Positions 20,446 through 30,106 are shown, counted from the stretch's first letter. The stretch is DNA of 64,000 nucleotides from an uncultured Paracoccaceae bacterium (GCA_943787785.1 CALSNT010000011.1:62001-126000), one strand, 5' to 3'. The notes: generated by a model not told the origin, from the sequence alone. Numbers and translations: made by a program.

Positions 20446-21609
20446 ATGACCCCGAACGCGCGGGTTGCGGCGGCGATTGAAATCCTTGACGGGATCCTTG
20501 CGGGCGCTCCGGCAGAGCAACACCTGACGCGTTGGGCGCGTGGCCATCGTTTTGCTGGTTCGGGGGATCGGGCTGCGATCCGGGACCATGTATTTGATGC
20601 CCTAAGACGCCGGCGTTCGGCGGCGGCGCTCGGCGGGGCCGAGACGGGTCGCGGGCTGATGCTGGGGCTGATCCGGGCGGCTGGTGACGTGAACCCGGAT
20701 ACGGTTTTCGACGGAAAAGGCTACGGGCCTGCGGTCCTGACCGAGGAGGAGCGCGTTCTGCCGCCGCCACCTGAAGGTACTGCGGCGTTGGATTGTCCGG
20801 CGGCGCTGGAACCAATGCTTCGCGACTCGCTGGGCAATGATTTCGCCGCTGTCATGCGACTGATGCAATCACGTGCGCCAGTTTTTCTGAGGGTCAATGT
20901 TCACCTCACCATGCGGGATGATGCAGTCGAGGCTTTGGCGGCAGATGGGATTGAGGCGCGACCCTATACTTTATCGGATACTGCATTGGAAGTTATTGGA
21001 AATACACGTAAGATCCGATCGTGCCAGTCGTTCCTGACCGGGCTGGTCGAGGTCCAGGACGCCGCCTCGCAGGCGGTAGCGGATCTGGTCCCGGTGTCCC
21101 CGGCCACGCGGGTTCTGGATTTCTGCGCGGGCGGCGGTGGGAAAACGCTGGCGCTGGCCGCCCGGGGCGCTGTTGTGACGGCGCATGATGCAAACCCGGA
21201 TCGGATGCGTGATTTACCGGAGCGGGCACGTCGCGCGAAACTTGAGGGTCGCATCTCAACTACGCAAAATCCCAATGAAAAATTTGATGTCGTTTTCGCG
21301 GATGTCCCCTGCTCGGGCACCGGCGCGTGGCGCCGTAATCCGGATACCAAATGGCGTCTTAGCGTGGAAGATGTTGCGCAGTATGCCGCAACACAGCGCG
21401 AAATCCTTTGGAGGGCAGCGCCTCTCACTGGCGACGGGGGTATCTTGGTATACGTTACCTGTTCGCTGCTAGAGGCTGAAAATAGCCGCCAAATCAATGC
21501 GTTCCTTGAAGAGAAGCCGAACTGGCAATGTGACTTTTCGCGCATGTTCAGCCCGCTTGAGGGTGGCGACGGATTTTTTATTGCCCTGCTGAGGCGGAAA
21601 TCTGTTTAG
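20446..21609 (+). CDS. RsmB/NOP-family RNA cytosine-C5 methyltransferase
   Basis: 387 residues. The SAM-binding motif DFCAGGGGKT follows an N-terminal NusB-like helical region. Both family cysteines are present: DVPCSGTGAWRRNPD and the nucleophile in YVTCSLLEAEN. RsmB methylates C967 of 16S rRNA; the fit by architecture is good, but other NOP-type targets cannot be excluded. It lies between guaB and cckA in the same direction. Confidence 0.88.
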   Translation: MTPNARVAAAIEILDGILAGAPAEQHLTRWARGHRFAGSGDRAAIRDHVFDALRRRRSAAALGGAETGRGLMLGLIRAAGDVNPDTVFDGKGYGPAVLTEEERVLPPPPEGTAALDCPAALEPMLRDSLGNDFAAVMRLMQSRAPVFLRVNVHLTMRDDAVEALAADGIEARPYTLSDTALEVIGNTRKIRSCQSFLTGLVEVQDAASQAVADLVPVSPATRVLDFCAGGGGKTLALAARGAVVTAHDANPDRMRDLPERARRAKLEGRISTTQNPNEKFDVVFADVPCSGTGAWRRNPDTKWRLSVEDVAQYAATQREILWRAAPLTGDGGILVYVTCSLLEAENSRQINAFLEEKPNWQCDFSRMFSPLEGGDGFFIALLRRKSV

Positions 21610-21642
21610 GTAGCCACAATTATTGATTGCGCATCGCCAGAC

Positions 21643-21658
21643 TTAATCGCCCATTAAC
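21643..21658. promoter_or_regulatory. CtrA-type box before cckA, TTAA-N7-TTAAC
   Basis: TTAATCGCCCATTAAC is an exact match to the CtrA full-site consensus, 51 bp before the GTG start of cckA. The spacer core CGCCCATTAA is shared with the box at 2823-2837. It suggests CtrA controls the gene for its own kinase here. Confidence 0.6.
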
Positions 21659-21708
21659 GGTTTTTCGGTCTGGCTGATGCGGTAAAGGCATTTGAACGGC
21701 AGGACCCG

Positions 21709-23083
21709 GTGGACCGATTTCACCCATCAGATCAGCACCTATTGCGTGGCAGCATTCTTCGGACCGCAGTGCGGTTGCAGCCGGGTGCCGCCTGGCTGTT
21801 GCCGGTGGCGGCAGCGTTGTTTGGAATGGTGATGATGGCGCCCCAGCGCTGGCTGGCCCTCGGTGGCCTGGCCGGAGGCGCGACACTGACTGTGTTGGCG
21901 CTGCTTCTGATGATTCTGGCGCGGCAGCGCGACCTGACCCTTGGCGATCAGGACGCTGCTGTTCTGGCTCTGATCGCTGAGGAGGCGGACCCGGTTTTTG
22001 CAACTGACGCTATGGGCTCGATTCGGGTGCAGAACCGAGCGGCATTGCGTTGTTTTCGGGCCGATGATGGCGGCGCACTGGTCGCCGCTCTGGACGCCCA
22101 TGTGGCGGCACCCGAAGCGATGCTGAAAAGGCTACTGGAAACGGCCGGTCAGAAGGGGGCGGCTCGTGAAGAAATCTTGCTCAGGCGCGGGCATATGGGG
22201 ATTTCGGTTACGCGCGTCGATGGGGATACCTTTGTGTGGCGTGTAGCTGAGCAGGCCGATGCTGCGCGTGCGGCACGGACAAGTGACGCGATCAGTTTGC
22301 CTATGCTGACGGTGTCGCGATCCGGCACGGTTCTGTTCATGAACGAAGCATTGAAAAGACTGATCGGCGGGCGGCAGGCAGCGCTGGATAGGATCGTGAA
22401 CGACCTGCCGATACGCCCGGGAGGGCTGCATGAAATTGCCGGCTCTGACGGTCCCTTGCAGGCCACCGTTGTTGAACTGGGCGTCGGTGCGCGGCGCGAA
22501 CTGTATTTCGTGCCTGCATTGCACAGCGAAGGTGTCGCTGACTGGCAATTCCTCGACGCGTTGCCGGTTCCGCTTGTGAAACTCGACGCATCGGGGGCGG
22601 TTCAGCATGCAAATCAACAAGCCTGCGATCTGCTCGCGGTTCGAATGGGCGCAAATGGTATGGGGTCCGAAGCCGGACAGCCTCTGAAATCTTTGGTCGA
22701 AGGTCTGGGCCGCCCAGTGGATGACTGGCTGGCGGACGCCGCCAAAGGTCGTGGGTTGGGTCGGCCGGAAGTTGTGCGTGCGACACGGCCGGATCGTGAA
22801 ACTCATCTGCAGATCTCACTTGGCCGCGTCATTTCGGGCGACGAATTGTCGTTGGTTGCGGTGCTCCACGATGCCACCAAATTGAAGACGCTGGAGGCGC
22901 AGTTCGTTCAGAGCCAGAAGATGGAGGCGATCGGCCAGTTGGCCGGAGGCATTGCACATGACTTCAATAACCTGCTGACGGCAATATCAGGCCATTGCGA
23001 TCTGTTGTTGTTACGCCACGACGCCGGGGATCCCGAATACGCCGATCTCATTCAAATCACAGAAAATTCCAATCGTGCGGCCA
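21709..23083 (+). pseudogene. cckA: Hybrid histidine kinase CckA, truncated by an IS element
   Basis: The gene starts at GTG 21709. About 458 native residues are left: two N-terminal membrane helices (about 24-65), PAS-like sensor regions, then SQKMEAIGQLAGGIAHDFNNLLTAIS split across the phospho-acceptor His box, closely matching CckA. The reading frame then runs into the IS3 element at about 23084 and stops at TAG 23089-23091. The catalytic ATPase domain and C-terminal receiver are absent, and no matching 3' part appears after the IS. In alphaproteobacteria CckA phosphorylates ChpT and through it CtrA. The remnant could be folded but not active as a kinase. Confidence 0.9.
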
Positions 23084-23150
23084 TGGAGTAGCCCCCTGAA
23101 AGTGGTCCACCAACTGGGATAGATTTGTCCCGCAAATTGGAGGATCGGCG

Positions 23151-23429
23151 ATGGCTGGGAAACGAGAGAAGCCGGAAGAGATTGTATCGAAGCTACGGCA
23201 AGTTGAAGTGCTGCAGGGACAGGGCGCGACGATAGCGGAGGCGGTGCGTCAGATCGGCGTGACGCAGCAGACGTTTTATCGATGGCGAAAGTTGTACGGC
23301 GGGATGGGGCGCGTTCAGCTCAAGAGGCTTAAGGAGCTTGAGAAGGAGAACCAGCGGCTCAGGCGTGCAGTATCAGACCTGACGCTGGACAAGCTGATCT
23401 TGACTGAGGCCGCACGGGGAAACTTCTAA
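23151..23429 (+). CDS. IS3-family transposase OrfA
   Basis: 92 residues with a helix-turn-helix (EEIVSKLRQVEVLQGQG, then VTQQTFYRWRKLYGGM) and a leucine-zipper-like coil (LKELEKENQRLRRAVSDL) that is typical of OrfA. It binds the inverted repeats. The stop at 23427-23429 is bypassed by a -1 shift near GGGAAACTT to make the full OrfAB transposase; in the shifted frame the protein continues LLSPSRRRKCIDRVRQELG. Confidence 0.93.
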   Translation: MAGKREKPEEIVSKLRQVEVLQGQGATIAEAVRQIGVTQQTFYRWRKLYGGMGRVQLKRLKELEKENQRLRRAVSDLTLDKLILTEAARGNF

Positions 23430-23461
23430 GCCCTTCGCGTCGTCGCAAATGCATCGACCGT

Positions 23462-24277
23462 GTGCGGCAGGAGCTTGGCGTTTCCGAGCGCCGGGCCTGC
23501 CGCACACTTGGGCAGCATCGATCCACACAGCGCAAAGCTCCGCAAGGACGTGTCGACGAAAACCGGCTGACCGACGATATCATCGAGCTGGCAGATCAAT
23601 ATGGCCGCTACGGATATCGGATGGTCACAGGTTTGCTCAACAATGCGGGCTGGCACGTGAACCACAAGCGGGTCGAACGTATCTGGCGGCGCGAAGGGCT
23701 GAAGGTTCCTCAGAAGCAGAAGAAAAAGGGGCGGCTCTGGCTGAACGATGGGTCGTGCGTGCGTCTCAGACCAGAGCGCCCCAACCATGTCTGGTCCTAT
23801 GACTTCGTCCAGGATCGCACCGCAGATGGGCAAGTCTATCGGACGCTCAACATCATTGATGAATACACCAGGGAGGCGTTGATGATCCGCGTTGATCGCA
23901 AGCTCAACTCGACGGACGTGCTGGACGCACTGACGGACCAGTTCATCCTGCGTGGCCCGCCGAAATACATAAGGTCGGACAATGGCCCGGAATTTATTGC
24001 TCAGAAAGTGCGGGACTGGATCGCCGCCGTGGGCGCGAAGACCGCTTACATTGAGCCAGGGTCACCTTGGGAAAACGGATACTGCGAAAGCTTCAACGCC
24101 AGGTTCCGCGATGAGTTGTTGAATGGCGAGCTATTTTACAGCCTCCGCGAAGCTCAAATCCTGATCGAACAATGGCGCGTTCACTACAACACCGTTAGGC
24201 CGCACAGCGCCTTGGGCTATCGGCCACCAGCACCAGAAAGTATCGTTCCAATGGACCAAAGGCCCACGATGCACTAA
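23462..24277 (+). CDS. IS3-family transposase OrfB (DDE integrase)
   Basis: 271 residues as a separate frame, in the -1 phase relative to OrfA, so it is probably made as an OrfAB fusion. A HTH-like start (YGRYGYRMVTGLLNNAGW) is followed by the DDE catalytic core: Asp in VWSYDFVQD, Asp in RSDNGPEF and Glu in NGYCESFNARFRDE. It catalyses transposition. The frame appears intact, so the element may still be mobile. Confidence 0.94.
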   Translation: MRQELGVSERRACRTLGQHRSTQRKAPQGRVDENRLTDDIIELADQYGRYGYRMVTGLLNNAGWHVNHKRVERIWRREGLKVPQKQKKKGRLWLNDGSCVRLRPERPNHVWSYDFVQDRTADGQVYRTLNIIDEYTREALMIRVDRKLNSTDVLDALTDQFILRGPPKYIRSDNGPEFIAQKVRDWIAAVGAKTAYIEPGSPWENGYCESFNARFRDELLNGELFYSLREAQILIEQWRVHYNTVRPHSALGYRPPAPESIVPMDQRPTMH

Positions 24278-24311
24278 CAATCAAACCGGACCACACGATG
24301 GGGGCACGCCA

Positions 24312-24547
24312 GAAAGCTCAGGTTCCCGTTGAAACGTAAGGGGAAAAGTGGCGGCGTTCGCGTTGTTACTTACTTTGATGGGGAGGACATCCCGGTGTTT
24401 TTACTGGATGTGTTTAAGAAAGGCGACAGAATCAATCTGTCCCAAGCTGAAAGAAACGAACTCAAGTCCATATTGGGGGATGTGGCAAAGAACTATCGAG
24501 CTGCCAACAATGCTAAGTTAGCACAGTTGCAGGAGAAAGCAGGATGA
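24312..24547 (+). pseudogene. RelE/HigB-type toxin, 5' end removed by the IS
   Basis: The frame starts at the IS border and reads [18 protein letters not shown], then [26 protein letters not shown], which is the C-terminal half of RelE/HigB-type mRNA interferases of type II toxin-antitoxin systems. The N-terminal 35-40 residues are missing. It overlaps the antitoxin gene by 4 bp (ATGA), the usual toxin-first order. A TTG at 24329 could start a short fragment, but activity is unlikely. Confidence 0.82.
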
Positions 24548-24864
24548 CCAAGGCCGGTAAACGTCTCATTGACGCAGCGCGTGAAGCAAATGCTATCGCT
24601 AAGGGTGAAACCGAAGCGGCTAGTATTTTTGTGCCTGCGGACGTGGACGTAAAGAAAATTCGCAGGACGATTGGGCTTTCTCAAGAAGCCTTTGCCGGTG
24701 AGTTTTGCTTTAGTATCACTCAAGTTCGTGACTGGGAACAGGGCAGATCGCGTCCGTTGGATGCTGCTCGCGCGTATTTGATGATGATAGAAATCGCGCC
24801 TGATGCTGTCCGGGGGCTTATGCGTCAAGTGAAAGAAAAAGCGGCTTCTCAGGAAGCGGCCTAA
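24544..24864 (+). CDS. HigA/NadS-type HTH antitoxin
   Basis: 106 residues. The C-terminal half is an Xre-type helix-turn-helix: [18 protein letters not shown], then [22 protein letters not shown]. The N-terminus is charged and helical and would bind the toxin. Such proteins neutralise the RelE-type toxin and repress their own operon. Here the native promoter is gone with the toxin's 5' end, so expression would have to come from the IS or from upstream. Confidence 0.85.
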   Translation: MTKAGKRLIDAAREANAIAKGETEAASIFVPADVDVKKIRRTIGLSQEAFAGEFCFSITQVRDWEQGRSRPLDAARAYLMMIEIAPDAVRGLMRQVKEKAASQEAA

Positions 24865-24866
24865 AA

Positions 24867-24890
24867 GACTGGCCCGTCAACGGGCCAGTC
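24867..24890. terminator. Bidirectional hairpin terminator
   Basis: A perfect 10-bp stem GACTGGCCCG (24867-24876) / CGGGCCAGTC (24881-24890) with a 4-base loop. On the minus strand it is followed by TTTTAG, on the plus strand by C-rich sequence, so it is best as a terminator of the minus-strand gene at 24877-25071, whose TGA stop lies in the loop. It may also end the antitoxin transcript. Confidence 0.65.
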
Positions 24891-25071
24891 CCCTCAGCCT
24901 CGCCTCACGCCTAGCCGCCCGCGACCCCAACGGCTTACTGTGCGCCTTAAAATCCGCCTTCACGCCCCTAAGCCGCATAAGCGTCACCACGTACAGCAGC
25001 CCGCCGTGGCGTCCGTTCATGCACTCACGGTGCAAATGGCGGAGTACGTTGTCGATTGTCTTGTCCTGCAT
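24877..25071 (-). CDS. Small basic hypothetical protein
   Basis: 64 residues, starting MQDKTIDNVLRHLHRECM, with LLYVVTLMRLRG in the middle and a tail rich in Arg, Lys and Ala. The pattern DKTIDN...GL..V..L..LRG resembles small proteins I associate with prophages and plasmids of Rhodobacterales, but this was not checked. Its stop is inside a terminator hairpin that faces the right way for it, which supports a real transcript. Function unknown. Confidence 0.5.
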   Translation of the reverse strand: MQDKTIDNVLRHLHRECMNGRHGGLLYVVTLMRLRGVKADFKAHSKPLGSRAARREARLRGLAR

Positions 25072-25187
25072 GGGGGCAGGATAGCGCGATCACGCGCCGA
25101 GGGATTCACCTTTGTTGGTGCGTTTGATACATAAGGCCGAAAATTGTAGTTGATTTGTTCGCCTTTTGATCTCATAACGCAACGCAA

Positions 25188-25202
25188 GAACAACAGGCGA
25201 AC
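25188..25202. promoter_or_regulatory. LexA (SOS) box of recA
   Basis: GAAC-N7-GAAC, a perfect match to the alphaproteobacterial SOS consensus (GTTC-N7-GTTC on the other strand), 50 bp before the recA start. A second, degenerate site GTTC-N7-GATC lies at 25157-25171. Together they indicate LexA repression of recA with induction on DNA damage. Confidence 0.85.
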
Positions 25203-25252
25203 ATCAGCATCATTGCCGCCCCGCAGGTGGTGTGGAATAAGGATCAGAACAG

Positions 25253-26338
25253 ATGGCAACGGCAGAAATCCTCGACATGACCGACAAGCGCTCAGGCGAA
25301 AAGCAAAAGGCGCTGGATAGCGCGCTGGCTCAGATCGAACGGCAGTTTGGCAAGGGCTCGATCATGAAGCTGGGCGAAGGCCCGGTTGAAGCGATTGAGG
25401 CGACGTCGACCGGTTCGCTGGGGCTGGATATCGCGCTGGGGATCGGTGGCATCCCGAAGGGCCGAGTGATCGAGATTTACGGGCCGGAAAGCTCGGGCAA
25501 GACAACGCTGACGCTGCATTGCATTGCCGAGGAACAGAAGACCGGCGGCGTCTGCGCCTTTGTTGATGCCGAGCACGCGCTGGACCCGGGCTATGCCAGG
25601 AAACTGGGCGTGAACCTGGATGAGTTGCTGATCTCGCAGCCCGACACGGGTGAGCAGGCGTTGGAGATTACCGAGACGCTGGTGCGCTCAGGCGCGGTGA
25701 ACATGGTGGTGGTCGACTCGGTTGCCGCGCTGACGCCGAAATCCGAACTTGAGGGTGACATGGGCGACGCGCAGGTCGGTGCTCAGGCCCGCCTGATGAG
25801 CCAGGCAATGCGCAAATTGACCGGTGCGATCAGCCGCTCCAAATGCACGGTGATCTTCATCAACCAGATCCGTATGAAGATCGGCGTTATGTTTGGTTCA
25901 CCCGAGACAACAACCGGTGGTAATGCGCTGAAATTCTACAGCTCGGTGCGTCTGGATATCCGTCGCATTGGCGCGATCAAGGACCGGGATGAGGTCGTCG
26001 GTAACGCGACTCGCGTGAAAGTCGTAAAAAACAAGGTTGCGCCGCCGTTCAAGCAGGTCGAATTCGACATCATGTATGGCGAAGGCATCTCGAAAATGGG
26101 TGAATTGCTGGATCTGGGTGTGAAAGCGGGCGTGGTCGAAAAGTCGGGCTCGTGGTTCTCTTATGGGGACGAGCGGATTGGCCAGGGCCGTGAGAATGCG
26201 AAGGTATTCCTGAAGGAAAACGCCGGTATTGCTCATGCGATCGAAGATAAAATTCGCGCGGCACATGGGCTGGATTTCGACATGCCCGCGCCGACGCCTC
26301 CAACCGCCGCTGATCCGGACGACGTTCTGGAAGGCTAG
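25253..26338 (+). CDS. recA: Recombinase RecA
   Basis: 361 residues with normal length. Walker [10 protein letters not shown] is near residue 73, [22 protein letters not shown] and the L2 loop region [17 protein letters not shown] are conserved, and the acidic C-terminal tail is present. RecA forms filaments on single-stranded DNA, drives homologous recombination and triggers LexA self-cleavage. An SOS box is upstream and a strong terminator lies 71 bp downstream. Confidence 0.98.
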   Translation: MATAEILDMTDKRSGEKQKALDSALAQIERQFGKGSIMKLGEGPVEAIEATSTGSLGLDIALGIGGIPKGRVIEIYGPESSGKTTLTLHCIAEEQKTGGVCAFVDAEHALDPGYARKLGVNLDELLISQPDTGEQALEITETLVRSGAVNMVVVDSVAALTPKSELEGDMGDAQVGAQARLMSQAMRKLTGAISRSKCTVIFINQIRMKIGVMFGSPETTTGGNALKFYSSVRLDIRRIGAIKDRDEVVGNATRVKVVKNKVAPPFKQVEFDIMYGEGISKMGELLDLGVKAGVVEKSGSWFSYGDERIGQGRENAKVFLKENAGIAHAIEDKIRAAHGLDFDMPAPTPPTAADPDDVLEG

Positions 26339-26408
26339 GAACAGGGACGGAGATGGCCGACTCCAGAAACGGTCCGCGTCACAAGATTGTGGCGGAGAAT
26401 ACATCGGG

Positions 26409-26437
26409 AATGGCCGACCAATTGGTCGGCCATTTTC
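26409..26437 (+). terminator. Terminator of recA
   Basis: A perfect palindrome AATGGCCGACCA/TGGTCGGCCATT (26409-26434) followed by a TTTT run, 70 bp after the recA stop. Classic Rho-independent form. Confidence 0.88.
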
Positions 26438-26473
26438 GTTCTGTCAGGCCGTCGCCTATACTTGCTACCAACA

Positions 26474-26941
26474 TGCAAAATGACCCCCCCCCGCGATACT
26501 CCTGCCGCCCCCTCTGGCACTCTTGATAGCGCTTGTTGCAGCCATTCTGTTGCAGTTGTTGTGGCCGCTTGAGCTGCTGCCCGTCGGAAATCCGATAAGC
26601 TTGTTGCTTGGCGGTGCCTTGGCTGCTTTCGCGATTTATCCAAACTTTTCAGGTTTTTCGCCTTCCGCCGCGCCGGTACAAGTATCAACCCCTACAAGCC
26701 CGCGATTGTGGTCGTGCGAGATGGCGCGTTTCGGTATTCTCGCAAGCCGATGTATCTGGGCATGGTCTTTTTGCTTGCCGGTCTTGGGCTGATCTTTGCC
26801 AACCCATGGGCACTTTTTGCTGCCGGACTCCTTTGGGCCGTTTTGCATTACGGAGTGGTGCTACGGGAAAAAGCTTAAATGAGCGCCAAGTTTGGCGACG
26901 CCTACCGGGCGCTGCTGGATGAGATGCCCCGCTGGCTGTGA
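26474..26941 (+). pseudogene. Isoprenylcysteine-methyltransferase-like membrane protein, multiply broken
   Basis: Three pieces in different frames make a familiar ICMT-family membrane methyltransferase: PPPLALLIALVAAILLQLLW; then AFRRAGTSINPYKP, YSRKPMYLGM and LHYGVVLREKA; then SAKFGDAYRALLDEMPRWL to TGA 26939-26941. Lesions are a phase problem at a run of nine C (26474-26482), a frameshift near 26655-26665, and an in-frame TAA at 26876-26878 where the family has Tyr. The family methylates small molecules or protein C-termini at membranes; its role here is unknown. The gene is dead unless several sequencing errors coincide. Confidence 0.75.
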
Positions 26942-27140
26942 TCATCCATCCTTCCGCCCTAGATGGGACGGATCAGGTGGAGGCACAGCGCAGAAATTGG
27001 GACGTTGAACGTCACGCCCACATCAGACAATTCTGGCAAGCAGCCGGCGTAACTCAGGACTTCCGCGACGCAATCCGCTTTACCGGCTGCCACGAACGGG
27101 CTATCCCGGCCATCGGTCCGGACCAGCACGCGATATTCCC

Positions 27141-29792
27141 ATGCCCAGCCTGAACGACATACGCTCGACCTTCCTCGATTATTTTGCGCGTGAGGGGCAC
27201 GAGGTTGTCCAAAGTTCACCCCTGGTGCCGCGCAACGATCCGACGCTGATGTTCGTCAATTCCGGCATGGTGCAATTCAAGAATCTGTTCACAGGCGTCG
27301 AGACACGTGATTACGTGCGCGCCACGACCAGCCAGAAGTGCGTGCGTGCGGGAGGCAAGCACAACGATCTGGACAATGTCGGCTACACCGCGCGCCATCA
27401 CACATTCTTTGAAATGCTGGGGAATTTCAGCTTTGGCGACTATTTCAAAGGCGACGCGATCCCGTTTGCCTGGGATCTGATCACCAAGGAATTCGGTATC
27501 GATAAAGATCGCCTTTTGGTTACAGTCTATCACGACGACGATGAGGCTGCAGACATCTGGAAAAAGCACGCTGGCCTGCCGGATGAGCGTATCATCCGCA
27601 TCGCCACCGACGACAATTTCTGGATGATGGGGCCGACCGGGCCGTGTGGCCCGTCCTCGGAGATTTTCTATGACCACGGCGATCACATCCCGGGCGGCCC
27701 TCCGGGCAGCCCGGATGAGGATGGCGACCGGTTCATCGAAATCTGGAACCTGGTGTTCATGCAGTTTGAACAGTTTGAGGATGGCAGCCGTGCGCCGCTG
27801 CCGAACCAGTCGATCGACACCGGCATGGGGTTGGAGCGCATCGGCGCGCTACTTCAGGGTCATCACGACAACTACGACACGGACCTGTTTCGCACACTGA
27901 TCGAAGCTTCGGCTAATGCCACCAGTACCGATCCGGACGGGCCGGGCAATGTACATCACCGGGTGATTGCAGATCATCTGCGCGCGATGTCGTTCCTGAT
28001 TGCCGACGGGGTGCTGCCATCGGCGGACGGACGCGGATATGTTCTGCGCCGGATCATGCGGCGTGCGATGCGACACGGCGCGCTGTTGGGTGCAACAGAC
28101 CCCCTGATGTATCGGCTGGTGCCGACGTTGGTCGGCGAAATGGGGCAGGCGTATCCCGAACTGGGCCGCGCGCAGGCGATGATCGAGGAAACTCTGCGCA
28201 GCGAAGAAACCCGGTTTCGCCAAACGTTGGATCGCGGTCTTCACTTGTTGGATGAAGAGCTTGGGCGCTTGTCCGAAGGCGCTGCGTTTCCGGGTGAGGC
28301 TGCATTCAAACTCTACGACACTTTCGGTTTCCCACTTGATCTGACCCAAGACGCTCTGCGGGAACGCGGACGGACGGTTGATGAAACCGGGTTTGACGCC
28401 GCGATGGAGGCACAAAAGGCCAAGTCGCGTGCCAGTTGGGCGGGCTCGGGAGAAGTTGCGGACGCCGCGATCTGGTTTGAATTGGCCGATCAGCACGGCG
28501 CGACCGAGTTTCTGGGCTATGACACGGAAATCGCCGAAGGTCAGGTGTTGGCGCTGGTCAGTTCCGGGGCGGAAGTCGCCAGTGCGGCCAGCGGTGAAAC
28601 CGTCGTCGTCGTGACGAACCAGACACCGTTCTATGCCGAATCCGGTGGTCAGGTCGGCGATACGGGTCGGTTGACCTGGGATGACGGCTCGGCAGAGGTT
28701 ACGGACACTCGGAAGGTGGAAGGGGTGGTGCAGCATGTTGCTCGCATCACCGAGGGGACGCTGACCCCCGGGATTGGCGTCACGCTGGAGGTTGATCACG
28801 CGCGCCGCAGCAAGATCCGCGCCAACCACTCGGCAACGCATTTGCTGCATGAAGCTTTGCGCGGCGCACTTGGAGACCATGTTGCGCAGCGCGGCTCTCT
28901 GAACGCGCCGGATCGATTGCGGTTCGATTTCTCGCACGGCGGCGCGCTGACCCTGGACGAAATCCGCGGGGTTGAAGCCGAGGTGAATGAATTCATTCGT
29001 CAGAACGCCTCGGTGGAAACACGGATCATGACGCCGGACGATGCACGGGCGATGGGCGCGCAGGCATTGTTTGGCGAGAAATATGGGGATGAGGTTCGCG
29101 TTGTCTCCATGGGCCGCGCCGACACCGGCAAGGGGAGCGATGGTCAGACATGGTCGATTGAACTTTGCGGTGGCACCCATGTGACCCGCACCGGTGATAT
29201 CGGGCAATGCGTTGTACTGGGCGATAGCGCCAGCAGCGCCGGGGTGCGCCGGATTGAGGCGCTGACCGGGGCGGCGGCAGCGGAGTATCTGGCCGCACAG
29301 GATCACCGGCTGGCCGAGGCTGCGTTGGCGTTGAAGACGCAAACCGCCGATGTGCCTGACCGGGTGCGTGCTTTGTTGGACGAGCGAAAAATGTTGCAGG
29401 CCGAGGTGGCCGATCTGCGCAAGAAGCTGGCCACCGGCGGATCGGGGGCTGTATCGGCGGAGACCGTCAACGGGATTGCATTGACCGCGCAGGTGCTAAG
29501 CGATGTGTCGCCACGCGATCTGCCGGGTATCATCGACGACATTAAGACGCGCGGACCCGGTGCAGTTCTGCTGATTGCCGATACTGGCGGCAAGGCAGCA
29601 GTTGCGGCGGGCGTTACCGAGGATCTGACGGACCGGTTGAGCGCAGTCGACATGGTGCGCGCGGCTGTCGCCGAACTCGGCGGCAAAGGTGGCGGTGGCC
29701 GCCCGGCCATGGCCCAGGGCGGTGGCAGCGCACCAGAAAATGCAGATGCGGCTATCGCTGCTGTGAAATCCTTGATGGAGCGTGCGACATGA
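27141..29792 (+). CDS. alaS: Alanyl-tRNA synthetase
   Basis: 883 residues, full length. The class II catalytic core starts with [20 protein letters not shown], with [17 protein letters not shown] as motif 2. The editing domain has [11 protein letters not shown] and [13 protein letters not shown] (zinc ligands), and the C-Ala domain ends with a Gly-rich GGKGGGGRP segment. It charges tRNA-Ala and clears Ser/Gly mischarging. The order recA-alaS is, as I recall, common in Rhodobacteraceae. Confidence 0.98.
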   Translation: MPSLNDIRSTFLDYFAREGHEVVQSSPLVPRNDPTLMFVNSGMVQFKNLFTGVETRDYVRATTSQKCVRAGGKHNDLDNVGYTARHHTFFEMLGNFSFGDYFKGDAIPFAWDLITKEFGIDKDRLLVTVYHDDDEAADIWKKHAGLPDERIIRIATDDNFWMMGPTGPCGPSSEIFYDHGDHIPGGPPGSPDEDGDRFIEIWNLVFMQFEQFEDGSRAPLPNQSIDTGMGLERIGALLQGHHDNYDTDLFRTLIEASANATSTDPDGPGNVHHRVIADHLRAMSFLIADGVLPSADGRGYVLRRIMRRAMRHGALLGATDPLMYRLVPTLVGEMGQAYPELGRAQAMIEETLRSEETRFRQTLDRGLHLLDEELGRLSEGAAFPGEAAFKLYDTFGFPLDLTQDALRERGRTVDETGFDAAMEAQKAKSRASWAGSGEVADAAIWFELADQHGATEFLGYDTEIAEGQVLALVSSGAEVASAASGETVVVVTNQTPFYAESGGQVGDTGRLTWDDGSAEVTDTRKVEGVVQHVARITEGTLTPGIGVTLEVDHARRSKIRANHSATHLLHEALRGALGDHVAQRGSLNAPDRLRFDFSHGGALTLDEIRGVEAEVNEFIRQNASVETRIMTPDDARAMGAQALFGEKYGDEVRVVSMGRADTGKGSDGQTWSIELCGGTHVTRTGDIGQCVVLGDSASSAGVRRIEALTGAAAAEYLAAQDHRLAEAALALKTQTADVPDRVRALLDERKMLQAEVADLRKKLATGGSGAVSAETVNGIALTAQVLSDVSPRDLPGIIDDIKTRGPGAVLLIADTGGKAAVAAGVTEDLTDRLSAVDMVRAAVAELGGKGGGGRPAMAQGGGSAPENADAAIAAVKSLMERAT

Positions 29793-30073
29793 CAGCCCTG
29801 TGGATTGCAAATGTCGAGGTTACCGATCCCGACACCTATGCCAATTACGCGGCAATCGCGACCGAAGCGATTGCCGAACACGGCGGCGTCTTCCTGGCGC
29901 GCGGCGGGCGATATGTGCAGCTGGAAGGCAACGACCGGTCACGCAATGTCGTGGCCCGGTTTCCGTCACTTGAGGCGGCAGTGGAGTGCTATAATTCAGA
30001 TAAGTATCAGGCGGCGGTAGGCCACGCCAAACTGTCGTCGGTGCGCGATCTGGTGGTAGTTGAAGAAGGCTGA
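29789..30073 (+). CDS. DUF1330 small alpha/beta-barrel-type protein
   Basis: 94 residues with the DUF1330 pattern: [36 protein letters not shown], and [19 protein letters not shown]. Such proteins form dimeric ferredoxin-like folds; function is unknown. The ATG overlaps the alaS stop by 4 bp, so it is co-translated. Confidence 0.88.
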   Translation: MTALWIANVEVTDPDTYANYAAIATEAIAEHGGVFLARGGRYVQLEGNDRSRNVVARFPSLEAAVECYNSDKYQAAVGHAKLSSVRDLVVVEEG

Positions 30074-30083
30074 TTTCCAGATG

Positions 30084-30105
30084 CCGAGGCGTTGAACCTC
30101 GGTTT
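30084..30105. terminator. Weak hairpin between convergent genes
   Basis: CCGAGG (30084-30089) / CCTCGG (30097-30102) followed by TTT. It lies between the DUF1330 gene and the minus-strand DUF6639-like gene and could serve as the end of the alaS transcript. Confidence 0.4.
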
Positions 30106-30106
30106 G

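Larger units (their letters stand above)
23084..24311 (+). mobile_element. IS3-family insertion sequence (IS407-like group)
   Basis: Imperfect terminal inverted repeats: TGGAGTAGCCCCC...TGGTCC at the left and, reversed, TGGCGTGCCCCC...TGGTCC at the right, giving about 1228 bp. It encodes orfA and orfB in the usual overlapping arrangement. The bases flanking the two ends (GGCCA on the left, GAAAG on the right) do not form a target-site duplication. The left neighbour is the 5' part of cckA and the right neighbour the 3' part of a toxin gene, so the insertion was accompanied or followed by a deletion. Confidence 0.9.

Noticed and set aside
27849-29342. A 497-codon minus-strand frame inside alaS
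   Set aside because: It lies antisense to a fully conserved synthetase and has no recognisable features.
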